A stretch of DNA of 34,933 nt from Acetatifactor muris (GCA_023663635.1 JAMPHD010000028.1:1-34933); one strand, 5' to 3'; counted from the first letter of the stretch, positions 22,118-31,004 are shown. The notes: generated by a model from the letters alone, not told the origin. Translations and numbers: made by a program.

Positions 22118-23079
22118 TTTGCCCTCTCGTCATACTCCTTGAGCTGTCTCTCGATATGGAGGGACAGATTGTTGATACAGTCGTGGAAACTGCCCTTCAT
22201 GGTGCATCCCGCGGCGCGCACATGGCCCCCGCCGCCGAAATAGACCGCGACCTTGGACACATCCACTCTCTCATCGGAGCGCATGCTGATCTTGTACTCC
22301 TGCACATCCGACTCGTACATAAAGATGGCGCAGTGGATTCCCCTGATATTGCGCAGTTGATTCACGATGCCGTCCAAGTCCTTGGGTCCCACATTGTAAA
22401 AATGCATCATCTTGCGGGTCACGGCGCTGACGATACATTGGCCGTCCAGAAAACGGATGCTCTCCATCAGCGCTCTCCCCATGATCTGGGACTGCACATA
22501 GGTCCTCTGATAAAAACTCTCCTCGATCAGTCGGGGAAAATCAAATCCGTAGCCGATCAGCCTCGCGCCCTTCTCCATCGTCTCCGGAGTGGTGTTGGAA
22601 TATTGGAACACACCCGTGTCATGGATGATCCCCACATAGAGCGTCTCCGCCAGATTCCGGTCCAAATTCTCCTCTCCGATCAGGTCATAGAGCACCTCGC
22701 AGGTGGAGCCGATCTCGGGGCGCACCAGATTCACGTCCCCGCATCCGGGATTGCTCACATGATGGTCGATATTGATGGTCTTCTTCGCCTGACGAAAATA
22801 CTTCACGGCCTCCCCCAGTCGCTCCTCATTGCAGTCCAACGCGATGAAAATGTCAAAGGGATCCTCCTCGGGAAAATCCGTCACAATGGCATCGCAGCCC
22901 GTAAGCCCCCGAAAGATCTCCTGGGGCTGCTCCAAAAACACCTGTACCCGGGCCTTCGGGAGCTTGGCCCGCAGATATTGCCACACGGACAGACAGGCTC
23001 CCACACAGTCCCCGTCAGGTCTGACATGTCCTCCGATGGCGATGCGCTCCGCCCCCGCTGTTTCCTGTAATAGATTCAT
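22099..23079 (-). CDS. nrnA: DHH-family oligoribonuclease / pAp phosphatase NrnA
   Basis: A 326-residue NrnA-type DHH-DHHA1 phosphoesterase, which degrades 2-5 nt RNA and dephosphorylates 3'-phosphoadenosine 5'-phosphate. Motifs: HVRPDGDCVGA (18-28), ALDC (80-83), the DHH motif IDHHVSN (104-110), IIHDTGVF (151-158) and the DHHA1 GGGGHVRAAG (282-291). The frame is open to 23196, overlapping rbfA; I chose ATG 23079 because it follows the rbfA stop by 7 bp, has GAGGAG upstream and gives the normal family length. An alternative ATG is at 23100. Confidence 0.92.
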   Translation of the reverse strand: MNLLQETAGAERIAIGGHVRPDGDCVGACLSVWQYLRAKLPKARVQVFLEQPQEIFRGLTGCDAIVTDFPEEDPFDIFIALDCNEERLGEAVKYFRQAKKTINIDHHVSNPGCGDVNLVRPEIGSTCEVLYDLIGEENLDRNLAETLYVGIIHDTGVFQYSNTTPETMEKGARLIGYGFDFPRLIEESFYQRTYVQSQIMGRALMESIRFLDGQCIVSAVTRKMMHFYNVGPKDLDGIVNQLRNIRGIHCAIFMYESDVQEYKISMRSDERVDVSKVAVYFGGGGHVRAAGCTMKGSFHDCINNLSLHIERQLKEYDERAKCTTES

Positions 23080-23086
23080 AGACTCC

Positions 23087-23530
23087 TCACTCTTCTTCAT
23101 CCGAAATCCCGTCATCATCCGCGATCGGGTCGCCGTCCACATTCGGGTCGCCGTCCGCGATCCCGCCGCCATCAGATGCCGCCCCCATGACCTCATCGAT
23201 CCTGCGGGACATGTTCACCCCGTATTCGATGGAGCGGTCCATGACGAAGGTAATGTCCGGCGTATTGCGCAGATTGACGGTCTGCGCCAGTTTCCTGCGG
23301 ATAAAACCCTCCGCGCTCTTAAGACCCTCCAGGGTGGATTCCCGCGCCTCGTCATCGCCGAGAACACTGATCCACGCCTTGCAGCTCTTCAGATCAGGAG
23401 CCACCTCCACCGCCACCACGCCGGTCAGCGGACTGATGCGCGGATCCTTGATCTCTCCCCGGATGATCTCCGCGAGGACACGCTGTACCTCGCCGTTTAT
23501 CCGGGTATTCTTTACACTGTTTTTCCTCAT
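23087..23530 (-). CDS. rbfA: Ribosome-binding factor A with acidic tail
   Basis: A 147-residue RbfA. Residues 1 to about 115 are the usual KH-like 30S maturation factor (NTRINGEVQRVLAEIIRGEI, DPRISPLTGVVAVEVAPDL, RNTPDITFVMDRSIEYG). The last roughly 30 residues (from GAASDGGGIADGDPNVDGDP on) are strongly acidic and repeat a GDP/DGDP unit at protein and DNA level; this extension is not part of the standard fold. It lies 26 bp after infB and 7 bp before the NrnA start. Confidence 0.93.
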   Translation of the reverse strand: MRKNSVKNTRINGEVQRVLAEIIRGEIKDPRISPLTGVVAVEVAPDLKSCKAWISVLGDDEARESTLEGLKSAEGFIRRKLAQTVNLRNTPDITFVMDRSIEYGVNMSRRIDEVMGAASDGGGIADGDPNVDGDPIADDDGISDEEE

Positions 23531-23556
23531 TCTTCCTATCCTTTTCCGACAGACGC

Positions 23557-26538
23557 CTATCGAGGCACTTCCACCATGATATAGGCCTCTACCACATCCA
23601 ACTCCTGCATTTGGTCAAAGCCCTCAAATACCAGACCGCACTCAAACCCGGCCTTCACTTCCTTCACGTCATCCTTGAAACGCTTGAGCGATGCCAGATT
23701 GCCCTCGAAGATCTGCTCGCCCTCGCGGGTGATGCGGACCTTACAGCCTCTGCGGAACTCACCGTCCATCACATAGGAGCCGGCTATATTGCCGATCTGG
23801 GAGGCCTTGAACAGTTGACGCACCTCCGCGTGGCCGATTACCTTCTCCTCATAGATGGGATCGAGCATACCCTTCATGGCCGCCTCGATATCCTCGATGG
23901 CCTGATAGATGACCTTGTAGAGGCGCACGTCCACGCCCTCCTGCTCCGCCGTGGCCTTGGCCGTCACATCTAATCTCACGTTGAAACCGATGATGATGGC
24001 GTTGGAGGCTCCTGCCAATACCACATCAGACTCATTGATGGCTCCCACGCCGCCGTGAATACATTTCACCACGACCTCATCGTTGGAGAGTTTCATGAGC
24101 GACTGTTTCACGGCCTCCACGCTGCCCTGCACATCCGCCTTGACGATCAGGTTCAACTCCTTCAGATTGCCCTCCTGAATCTTGGAGAACAGATCGTCCA
24201 GAGACATTCCCGTCTTGGTATCCTCAAGCATTTTCTCTTTATTCTGAGCCAGATAAGTCTCCGCAAAAGTCTTGGCCGTCTTGTCATTCTCATGGGCGAT
24301 GAACACCTCGCCCGCGCCGGGCACGTCGGACAGTCCCAGAATCTCCACGGGAGTGGAGGGTCCTGCCTCCTTCACACGTCTGCCCTTGTCGTCCACCATA
24401 GCTCTCACCTTGCCGTGGCTTGCCCCCGCCGAGATGAAGTCTCCCACATGCAGGGTTCCCTTCTGCACCAGAACGGTGGCCACGGGACCGCGTCCCTTGT
24501 CAAGCTCCGCCTCGATCACCAGACCTCTCGCCTGTCTGTTGGGATTGGCCTTGAGCTCCAAAATATCCGCGGTGAGCAGAATGGTCTCCAAGAGATCTTC
24601 TATGCCCTGTCCGGATTTGGCGGACACAGGCACAAACTCCGTGTTGCCGCCCCAGTCGGTGGCGATCAGCTCATACTCCGTCAGCTCCTGTTTCACCCTG
24701 TCCACATTGGCCGAGGGCTTGTCGATCTTGTTCACCGCCACCACGATCTCAATTCCTGCCGCCTTGGCATGGTTGATGGCCTCGATGGTCTGGGGCATGA
24801 CGCCGTCGTCCGCGGCCACCACCAGAATGGCGATATCCGTGGAATTGGCTCCCCTCATACGCATGGCCGTGAAAGCCTCATGTCCGGGCGTATCCAGGAA
24901 AGTGATCTTGCGGTCACCCAGAGACACCGTGTACGCGCCGATATGCTGCGTGATGCCGCCGGCCTCCTTATCCGTCACATTGGTCTTGCGGATGGCGTCC
25001 AGAAGGGACGTCTTACCGTGGTCCACATGACCCATGACACAGATCACGGGAGGTCTCTCCACCAGATTTTCCGCAGCCTCCTCTTCCTCCTTCAGAAGCT
25101 CCTCTATCACATCCACCTTGACTTCCTTCTCACAGAGGATCTCGTACTCCATGGCGATGTTCTCCGCGTCCTCGTAAGAGATCTCCTGATTGACCGTCAC
25201 GACCCTGCCCGCCAGGAACAGTTTCTTCACGATGGCCGCGGGCTGGATCTTCATCTTCTCCGCCAGATCCTTGATGGTGATGGACTCGGGAACCGTGATC
25301 ACCTTGATGACCTCCTCCACCACATCCTTCTTCTCAGGCTTGATAAATCTTCCGGGTCTGTTCTTTAGCGCCTCCTCTTCCTCATAGATATGATCCTTCT
25401 TGGAGCGCTTGTTGTCCTTCTCGCGCCCTATACGCCTCTTGTCGTCATCCCGCTTCTTCTCCACGTCCTTGGCCGGAGCCTCCCCCGCGAATCCTCTGTG
25501 AGCTCCCTGACCCGCATTTCCTCTGTTATCGCGATTACCGCCGTTGAAACCGCGTCCGGGACCTGCGCCGGCGCCGCGACGGTCGCCCTGCATACCTTCG
25601 CCCGGACGGCCCTGTCTGTTAAAGCCGTTCGGCCTGTCTCCGCCGGATCCCTGCCTGTCTCCGCGGGCGCCGCCGCGATTCGGATACCGGTCTCCCTGGG
25701 GACGATTGCCACCGCCTGCATTCTGCCTGTGATTGTCATATGCCGGCCTGTCTCCGCGTGGTCTCTCACCCTGCGGCCTGTCGCCCTGCATTCTCTCGCC
25801 CTGCGGCCTCTCTCCCCGGGCGGGATTGCCCTGATGCGTCTCCTGCTGCGCACTGCCCCGGGACACATTGCCCTGAGCCGCCGCCGTCTGCGGTCTGCTC
25901 TGTTCTTCCTCCTGCCGTTTCGCGGGCTGAGGTCTGCTGCTCACCATCTGCACGGAGGGCGTGGGTGAAGGGGGTGTCAGCGGCTTGATGGGACGCACCG
26001 GCGCCTGTCCTCTCCCGCCGTAGGAGCCCTGATTTCTGCCCTGATTGCCCCCGGGACGCTGCCCGTTTCCGCCGGAGCGCCCCCCGGACATCTTGGAATT
26101 CTGCGGGTTGCTGACAAAGATGATATTGCTCCTTTTCTTCTTGGGCTGCTCGGCATTCTTCTGCGCGGGCTTTGCGTCAGCCGCCTTCCCGTTATCGGAC
26201 GCGGGTTTCGCGTCAGCCGTCTTCCCGTTATCGGACGCGGGTTTCGCGTCAGCCGTCTTTCCGCTGTCAGCCGCCTTTCCGCTGTCGGATGCAGATTGCG
26301 TATCGATTGCGGCCTTTGCGCCATCCGCTTTGACGGCATCGGCTGCGGCCTTTGCGTTCTCCGCTTTCCCGGCTGCCGATCCCTTTTGAAACTGCTTTCT
26401 CACCAGCGCCGCGGCATCCTCCTCCACGGAACTTTGGGCCACCTTGGCCTCGATCCCTTTCTCCTGCAGAAAACTCAATATATCTTTACTTTGCATATCC
26501 AATTCTTTTGCGAGCTCATGTACTTTGATTTTCGCCAT
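23557..26538 (-). CDS. infB: Translation initiation factor IF-2 with very long disordered N-terminal region
   Basis: A 993-residue IF-2, which places initiator tRNA on the 30S subunit. An N-terminal IF2N domain (residues 1 to about 50, [20 protein letters not shown]) is followed by an Ala/Lys/Asp-rich segment with a repeated [12 protein letters not shown] unit (about 95-125), then a roughly 200-residue Arg/Gly/Gln/Asn-rich stretch (about 155-350: [20 protein letters not shown] and [15 protein letters not shown]), a second IF2N domain (about 413-470), and the G domain with GHVDHGKT (503-510), DTPGHEAF and NKIDK. Domains II, III and IV follow in full. The frame has an upstream start at 26550; GGAGG favours ATG 26538. 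The linker is much longer than in B. subtilis. Confidence 0.96.
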   Translation of the reverse strand: MAKIKVHELAKELDMQSKDILSFLQEKGIEAKVAQSSVEEDAAALVRKQFQKGSAAGKAENAKAAADAVKADGAKAAIDTQSASDSGKAADSGKTADAKPASDNGKTADAKPASDNGKAADAKPAQKNAEQPKKKRSNIIFVSNPQNSKMSGGRSGGNGQRPGGNQGRNQGSYGGRGQAPVRPIKPLTPPSPTPSVQMVSSRPQPAKRQEEEQSRPQTAAAQGNVSRGSAQQETHQGNPARGERPQGERMQGDRPQGERPRGDRPAYDNHRQNAGGGNRPQGDRYPNRGGARGDRQGSGGDRPNGFNRQGRPGEGMQGDRRGAGAGPGRGFNGGNRDNRGNAGQGAHRGFAGEAPAKDVEKKRDDDKRRIGREKDNKRSKKDHIYEEEEALKNRPGRFIKPEKKDVVEEVIKVITVPESITIKDLAEKMKIQPAAIVKKLFLAGRVVTVNQEISYEDAENIAMEYEILCEKEVKVDVIEELLKEEEEAAENLVERPPVICVMGHVDHGKTSLLDAIRKTNVTDKEAGGITQHIGAYTVSLGDRKITFLDTPGHEAFTAMRMRGANSTDIAILVVAADDGVMPQTIEAINHAKAAGIEIVVAVNKIDKPSANVDRVKQELTEYELIATDWGGNTEFVPVSAKSGQGIEDLLETILLTADILELKANPNRQARGLVIEAELDKGRGPVATVLVQKGTLHVGDFISAGASHGKVRAMVDDKGRRVKEAGPSTPVEILGLSDVPGAGEVFIAHENDKTAKTFAETYLAQNKEKMLEDTKTGMSLDDLFSKIQEGNLKELNLIVKADVQGSVEAVKQSLMKLSNDEVVVKCIHGGVGAINESDVVLAGASNAIIIGFNVRLDVTAKATAEQEGVDVRLYKVIYQAIEDIEAAMKGMLDPIYEEKVIGHAEVRQLFKASQIGNIAGSYVMDGEFRRGCKVRITREGEQIFEGNLASLKRFKDDVKEVKAGFECGLVFEGFDQMQELDVVEAYIMVEVPR
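26195..26275 (-). repeat. 36-bp direct repeat inside infB
   Basis: Two nearly identical 36-bp units (each containing CCCGTTATCGGACGCGGGTT on the plus strand) plus a degenerate third encode [16 protein letters not shown] repeats in the IF-2 linker. Near-identity at the DNA level implies recent duplication and possible length variation between strains. Confidence 0.75.
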
Positions 26539-26579
26539 GCTTTCCTCCATTTCCTGCCGTCGCGTCCCGCGATGACAAA

Positions 26580-26891
26580 TCAGATTTCCATTTGTTTGAT
26601 GACGGCCTCCGCCAATCCCGCGTCACATACGCCCAGAGAGGAGCGCATATCTTTTCCGATCGCCCGTCCCAGTTCGTCCTTCGTGCCGTACTCCCTCACC
26701 GGAACTCCGTAGAACGAGCATTTATTCGTGAACAATTTCTTGGTGTTCGCCGACGCATCCTGCGAAATGATCACCAGCATGGCAGAGCCCTTTCTCACTG
26801 CTTCCAACGTCTGGAATTCACCGCTCACAAGATTGTGTCCCCTCATCGCAAGACCAAGTAACGACAAGACCTTATTTTGTTTCAAACTCAT
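26580..26891 (-). CDS. ylxQ: L7Ae/L30e-family ribosomal protein-like (YlxQ)
   Basis: A 103-residue L7Ae-fold protein ([20 protein letters not shown], then [18 protein letters not shown] and [19 protein letters not shown]). Relatives bind kink-turn RNA; the nusA-infB operon member is of unknown function. It starts inside the end of rnpM, overlapping it by 20 bp, with AGGAG four bases before its ATG; a longer frame to 26924 has no such site. It is followed 41 bp later by infB. Confidence 0.88.
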   Translation of the reverse strand: MSLKQNKVLSLLGLAMRGHNLVSGEFQTLEAVRKGSAMLVIISQDASANTKKLFTNKCSFYGVPVREYGTKDELGRAIGKDMRSSLGVCDAGLAEAVIKQMEI

Positions 26892-27147
26892 CAAACTCCT
26901 TTTTAAGGGTGTCATACACCTCACCCGGAATAGTCATTTTGAAGGAGCGCTCCAGCCCTTTGTTCTTTTGGGCTTTCTGCAGACATTCTCTGCTCTTACA
27001 AACATATGCGCCTCTTCCGTTTCTCTTGCCTGTCATGTCCAGACAAATTCCATCATCCTCGGCTGCCCTGACTACCCGCATCATCTCTTTCTTGCTCTTC
27101 ATCTCACCGCAGCCCACACACTGTCTCAAAGGGATCTTTTTGGCCAT
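26872..27147 (-). CDS. rnpM: YlxR-family protein, RNase P modulator RnpM
   Basis: A 91-residue DUF448/YlxR protein. The signature RQCVGCGEMKSKKEMMRVVR is at residues 8-27 and NGRGAYVCKSRECLQKA at 43-59; the cysteines form paired motifs. The family binds RNase P RNA in B. subtilis and lowers its activity. It sits 8 bp after nusA with GGAGGAG spanning the nusA stop region, and overlaps ylxQ, the conserved order for Firmicutes. Confidence 0.92.
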   Translation of the reverse strand: MAKKIPLRQCVGCGEMKSKKEMMRVVRAAEDDGICLDMTGKRNGRGAYVCKSRECLQKAQKNKGLERSFKMTIPGEVYDTLKKEFDEFETK

Positions 27148-27155
27148 CCGAACAA

Positions 27156-28400
27156 TTACTCCTCCCCTTCGGTCTCGTATCCGCCTTCCTCGTCCGCCGC
27201 GTACTCACCTTCCGCGTCCGCGGTGTACCCGTCTTCTCCGTCCGCCGCGTACTCGCCTTCCTCATACGCGCCGTCCCCGTAATCCCCGGCGTACTCTTCC
27301 TCATACTCCTCATCGTACTCGTCGTCCATGTAATCCTCATAGCGGAATCCCGGAGCATCCTTGGCCTGGGTCTCGGACTTGATATCGATCTTGTATCCGG
27401 TCAGTCGGGCCGCCAGTCTCGCGTTCTGCCCCTCCTTACCGATAGCCAGGGAGAGCTGATAATCCGGAACCACCACCTTGGCGGTCTTCTCGTCCGGATC
27501 CGCGAACACTGCCACCACCTTGGCGGGTGACAGGGCGTTCTGGATCAGATTGCCGGGGTTCTCATCCCAGGGAACGATATCGATCTTCTCACCCCTGAGC
27601 TCCTCCACGATGGCGTTCACTCTGGCTCCGTTCATACCCACGCAGGCGCCCACCGCGTCCACATTGGGATTGTGGCTCCACACGGCGATCTTGGTCCTGC
27701 TGCCGGCCTCTCTCGCGATGCTCATGATCTCCACCGTTCCGTCCTTGATCTCCGTGACCTCCGACTCAAACAGTCTCTTGACCAATTCCGGATGCGTGCG
27801 GCTCACATTGATGCGTGGACCCTTGGAAGTGTTCTTCACCTCCAGAATGTACACCTTGATACGCTCCGTGGGTCTGAACACCTCGGTCTTGACCTGCTCG
27901 CTCTCGGAGAGCATCGCGTCGGCCTTGCCCAGATTGATGCTGATGTTCCGTCCTATATTGCGCTGCACGACACCGGTCACCACATCCTTTTCCTTCTCGT
28001 AATATTGATTGTAGATGACGCTGCGCTCCTCCTCGCGGATCTTCTGCAGGATCACGTTCTTGGCGTTCTGGGTGGCGATGCGCCCGAACTCCTTGGACTT
28101 GATCTCCATGTTCAGAACATCTCCCACCTGCGCTTTCACGGAGATGGCCTGCGCATCCTCCAGAGCGATCTGCAGACAGTCGTCTTCCACTTCCTCCTTG
28201 GACGCCACCACTTCCTTCTGCGCATACACCAGAAAATCGCCCGTCTCACGGTCAATCTCCACCTTCACATTGTCAGCCTTTCCAAAGTGATTCTTGCATG
28301 CCGTGAGCAGAGAATTTTCGATCGCCTCAAAGAGTGTCTCCCTGCTGATCTCCTTCTCCTTCTCCAGAATGTCCAGTGCCTCCATTAATTCCTTGTTCAT
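27156..28400 (-). CDS. nusA: Transcription termination/antitermination protein NusA with acidic tail
   Basis: A 414-residue NusA. The RNA-polymerase-binding N-terminal domain (1 to about 125), S1 domain (about 133-200, KDVVTGVVQRNIGRNISIN) and two KH domains (about 205-345, VDAVGACVGMNGARVNAIVEEL and LAIGKEGQNARLAARLTGYKID) are complete. After the KH domains, where B. subtilis NusA ends, there is a further tail of about 60 residues almost wholly Asp, Glu, Gly, Tyr and Ala, with repeated EGEYAADGEDGY and AEGEYAADEEGGY units. It is distinct from the alpha-proteobacterial/enteric acidic repeat domains as far as I can see. The second of two Met codons is best placed behind GGAGG. Confidence 0.95.
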   Translation of the reverse strand: MNKELMEALDILEKEKEISRETLFEAIENSLLTACKNHFGKADNVKVEIDRETGDFLVYAQKEVVASKEEVEDDCLQIALEDAQAISVKAQVGDVLNMEIKSKEFGRIATQNAKNVILQKIREEERSVIYNQYYEKEKDVVTGVVQRNIGRNISINLGKADAMLSESEQVKTEVFRPTERIKVYILEVKNTSKGPRINVSRTHPELVKRLFESEVTEIKDGTVEIMSIAREAGSRTKIAVWSHNPNVDAVGACVGMNGARVNAIVEELRGEKIDIVPWDENPGNLIQNALSPAKVVAVFADPDEKTAKVVVPDYQLSLAIGKEGQNARLAARLTGYKIDIKSETQAKDAPGFRYEDYMDDEYDEEYEEEYAGDYGDGAYEEGEYAADGEDGYTADAEGEYAADEEGGYETEGEE

Positions 28401-28462
28401 CATATCCTCCGTTTCCGGCTTACGCCTTGTTCTTTTCTATATGCATTCCTTCACAAATTCTC

Positions 28463-28927
28463 TCACAGATCCAACGCGAGGCGGACCAGCGCTATATCGG
28501 AGCGCGGGAAACTGTGCCGTGCGCCCTCCTCCAGGATCGTCAGTGTCTCCGCGTCAAATTCCTCCAATGTGCCGGCGAACTCCTTACGCTTGTCCTCGGC
28601 CTTAAAAAGCTTGATCTCCACCTCTGCACCGATACTCTTGGCCAGATGTTTATCCTTTCGCAGCGCTCTGCCCAACCCCGGGCTGGACACTTCCAAAATA
28701 TACGCGTCCGGGATGAAATCCTCCCTGTCCAACGCGTCCGACAGCGCCCTGCTCACCTTCTCGCAGTCGGCTATGTTCACGCCGCCCGGCTTGTCAATAT
28801 ACGCCCGCAGATAATAGTTGCTGCCCTCTTTCACATACTCCACATCGTAGATCTCCACTTCCGCCGATGCGGCGATCGGAGCCAGCAGCTCCTCCGTGCG
28901 GGCCTCATAGTTCTCTCTCTTCGACAT
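28463..28927 (-). CDS. rimP: Ribosome maturation factor RimP
   Basis: A 154-residue RimP needed for 30S maturation. N-terminal alpha/beta domain with EIYDVEYVKEGSNYYLRAYI (25-44) and the family signature EVSSPGLGRALRKDKHL (79-95); a C-terminal SH3-like barrel (about 98-154). First gene of the operon; start ATG follows AAGGAGGAT. The 62-bp gap to nusA contains no obvious signal beyond the nusA ribosome binding site. Confidence 0.95.
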   Translation of the reverse strand: MSKRENYEARTEELLAPIAASAEVEIYDVEYVKEGSNYYLRAYIDKPGGVNIADCEKVSRALSDALDREDFIPDAYILEVSSPGLGRALRKDKHLAKSIGAEVEIKLFKAEDKRKEFAGTLEEFDAETLTILEEGARHSFPRSDIALVRLALDL

Positions 28928-28980
28928 TCCGATCCTCCTTCGTCAAAGCATGTTCACACCCGGAACCTCCAAAGGACAAA

Positions 28981-29013
28981 TAAGAAAGAGTGGCGCATGT
29001 CCACTCTTACTTA
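28981..29013 (-). terminator. Leader hairpin of the rimP-nusA operon, attenuator candidate
   Basis: Stem TAAG, one mismatch, AAGAGTGG paired with CCACTCTT, CTTA; 7-nt loop. On the minus strand it forms about 20 nt after the transcription start and is followed by TTTGTCCTTT, a weak T-tract. A weak hairpin-terminator of this kind in the leader is what NusA-dependent autoregulation would use. Confidence 0.6.
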
Positions 29014-29034
29014 TCCATCATTATGCTATTAATG

Positions 29035-29063
29035 ATTATAGACCCGGAATTTGGAAATGTCAA
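29035..29063 (-). promoter_or_regulatory. Consensus promoter of the rimP-nusA-infB operon
   Basis: On the minus strand TTGACA (29063-29058) and TATAAT (29040-29035), both perfect, with a 17-bp spacer. Start near 29028, leader about 100 nt. Confidence 0.92.
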
Positions 29064-29074
29064 CAGATTTTTAT

Positions 29075-29114
29075 GGCCAATTCAGCGAATGTTTTTACGG
29101 CCTGTTCAGCGAAT
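29075..29114. repeat. Two direct repeats upstream of the operon promoter
   Basis: GGCCAATTCAGCGAAT (29075-29090) and GGCCTGTTCAGCGAAT (29099-29114) are 24 bp apart, 14 of 16 bases identical, just upstream of the -35 box; the second overlaps the stop codon of the lipoprotein gene. Confidence 0.6.
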
Positions 29115-29589
29115 TGTAAACTCGCAGCCCATATATCCGGAATCGGTGGCCTTATCACGATAAAGGGATCCCACATAATATTCTATAAGGACCCGATATT
29201 TCGCCGCGGGCAGTTCCCCCAAATATCCCTTCCAATCCGCAAGGTAATTATCAACATCCGAACCGGGAGGCATTTGGCAGAGTACCGCCGGGTAATCCGC
29301 CCCCCTCTTCAATGTCATACCATTTCCCATCTATCATGATCTCGATCTCGAAGTTCGCTCCAAAGCGGATCATTTGATCCCAATTATTTTTGATGCTCAG
29401 TGTGGCCCGGGTGGTGGTCAGCGTACCGCGATTGACGGAAACGGCAATGTCCTCATTTAAGACAGCCGTACTCTCACCTCCCAACTCCCAGGGAAGGGAC
29501 TCGGGATCCGGCGATTCCACGGAATCTCCACAGGCACACAGGGTGACTAGCAATATGACGGAGAAAAGCAATGCCATACTCTTTTTCAT
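29106..29589 (-). pseudogene. Frame-disrupted lipoprotein with Ig-like domain
   Basis: Two overlapping frames form one protein. The first (29589 down) gives a lipoprotein signal, MKKSMALLFSVILLVTLCAC, with Cys20 as the lipid site, then an Ig-like segment (RGTLTTTRATLSIKNNWDQM, FEIEIMIDGKWYDIEEG). The second, ending at 29106, continues as ADYPAVLCQMPPGSDVDNYL and KGYLGELPAAKYRVLIEYYV, the expected next strands. They join if one base is removed from the run of six C (29300-29305; six G in the gene). As read, the first frame ends at 29251 with a nonsense tail. Causes could be phase variation, decay or a sequencing error. AAGGAG precedes the start. Function unknown. Confidence 0.72.
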
Positions 29590-29679
29590 GTATACACTCC
29601 TTTCCCATTTTGCTTAAGGTTTTCGTTTATAGTATCTGTTTGCGTCAGACACTTTTATGTTAGACGCTTTTCAATTATC

Positions 29680-29708
29680 ATTATACGGTATTCCGCGAAG
29701 TTATTCAA
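29680..29708 (-). promoter_or_regulatory. Promoter of the disrupted lipoprotein gene
   Basis: On the minus strand TTGAAT (29708-29703), 17 bp, TATAAT (29685-29680); leader about 85 nt, containing the imperfect repeat GTCAGAC / GTTAGAC. Confidence 0.65.
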
Positions 29709-29813
29709 CCTCCAAAACAAAACGGCAGATGATTCCTTGTGGAACATCTTCGAAAATCAGCTTATACTAATGGGATAAATCCCCCTACTCCCTCTCGCAA
29801 AAACTCATATTTC

Positions 29814-29833
29814 TTGTGACGTATACCTTACAA
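29814..29833. promoter_or_regulatory. Imperfect 20-bp palindrome downstream of the redox cluster
   Basis: TTGT-gac-GTATAC-ctt-ACAA has matching outer arms around a perfect hexamer palindrome. It lies in the 264-bp gap 29590-29853, past the last redox gene. Apart from this, the lipoprotein promoter and a GGGAT/ATCCC hairpin near 29772, I see nothing in the gap. Confidence 0.35.
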
Positions 29834-29853
29834 TAATTAAAAAATGATTCATC

Positions 29854-30978
29854 TCATCTGTCAAACTGCCCTGCGCACTCTTTCAGCCGTTCAATCACAT
29901 CAAGCTGCTGCGGACACGCCCGCTCGCACTGGCCGCAGGCAATGCAATCACCGGCTCTGTTACCTCCGGATACCGCCGCTTCGTATTCCCGCACACCTTC
30001 CTCTAACTGTCCCCATACTAACTGCTTATTTCTTGCCGCAAAAATCTCCGGGATCGGAATCTTTTTAGGACAGCCTTCCGTGCAGTAATGGCAGGCAGTA
30101 CAGGGAATAGCCTTTACGCCGTTTATGATCTCCTGTGCCTTGCGGACCGCATCCTGTTCTTCCCTGTCCAGCGGCTTAAAATTCTTCATATAAGAGAGAT
30201 TATCCCGCATCTGTGCCAGATTTGACATCCCTGAAAGCACAGTGATAATGCCGTCCAAAGAAGCCGCATAACGGATTGCCCAGGATGCAAAGGAAACATC
30301 TTTGTCTGCCTCCCGGAATATCTTCTGTACAGCCGCTGGCGGGTTCGCCAATGCGCCGCCCTTGACCGGTTCCATGACTACAATAGATTTCCCATGGCGT
30401 CTGGCTACCTCGTAATTCTCCCGCGCCGTCACTTTAGCATTTTCCCAATCGGCATAATTAAGCTGTAATTGCACAAACTCCACATCCGGGTGGGCTGTCA
30501 ACAGCTCATCCAAAATATCCGGCGTGGCATGGAAAGAGAACCCCCAATGCCTGATAAGCCCTTTTGCCTTTTGCTCTTTCACAAAGTCCCAAATGTGGTA
30601 TTTGTCATATGTCTTATAATTCCCCGCCTGCAGAGCATGAAGAAGATAATAGTCAAAATATCCGGCTCCCGTGCGCTCCAGGCTGGTATAAAACTGCTGC
30701 TTGGCGGTCTTTTCGTTGTGTGCGCCCATCCATGCGCACAGCTTTGTGGCAAGTGTAAAACTCTCGCGAGGATAACGGTCAACCAATGCTGCTTTTGCCG
30801 CCCGCTCGGAATCCCCGTTATCATATACATAAGCGGTATCAAAATAGGTCAGCCCCGCCGCCATAAATTCATCCACCATCTGCTTCGTCTGCTCAATATC
30901 TATCTTAAATCCTTTTTTGGGCAGGCGCATCAATCCAAAACCAAGTTTAGGTGTACTCTCTCCAAAATACTTTTCCAT
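29854..30978 (-). CDS. Aldo/keto reductase with C-terminal 2[4Fe-4S] ferredoxin domain
   Basis: A 374-residue fusion. The N-terminal TIM-barrel aldo/keto reductase has the catalytic tetrad Asp47 (YFDTA), Tyr52, Lys79 (ATKL) and His114 (LLHAL). The C-terminal segment carries two four-cysteine clusters, CTACHYCTEGCP (Cys293, 296, 299, 303) and CIACGQCERACP (Cys345, 348, 351, 355). Such proteins, common in anaerobes, are thought to couple carbonyl reduction to ferredoxin-type electron transfer; substrate unknown. The frame reaches 31032 but ATG 30978 fits the family start and follows AAGGA. It is the last gene of the redox block. Confidence 0.88.
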   Translation of the reverse strand: MEKYFGESTPKLGFGLMRLPKKGFKIDIEQTKQMVDEFMAAGLTYFDTAYVYDNGDSERAAKAALVDRYPRESFTLATKLCAWMGAHNEKTAKQQFYTSLERTGAGYFDYYLLHALQAGNYKTYDKYHIWDFVKEQKAKGLIRHWGFSFHATPDILDELLTAHPDVEFVQLQLNYADWENAKVTARENYEVARRHGKSIVVMEPVKGGALANPPAAVQKIFREADKDVSFASWAIRYAASLDGIITVLSGMSNLAQMRDNLSYMKNFKPLDREEQDAVRKAQEIINGVKAIPCTACHYCTEGCPKKIPIPEIFAARNKQLVWGQLEEGVREYEAAVSGGNRAGDCIACGQCERACPQQLDVIERLKECAGQFDR

Positions 30979-31004
30979 TTCCAATCCGTCCTTTCTTTCT
31001 GATA

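Noticed and set aside
24055..25368. 437-codon plus-strand frame opposite infB
   Set aside because: Lies fully across the IF-2 G domain and gives a His/Leu-rich sequence with no family.
29750..29790. Plus-strand promoter-like TATACT near 29770, antisense to the redox block
   Set aside because: The -35 match is poor at any allowed spacing and no plus-strand gene follows.
29786..29797. A second GGGAGTAG motif (minus strand) suggesting another yybP-ykoY element
   Set aside because: The partner blocks TCAACATAC and AAGACTTT and any closing helix are absent.
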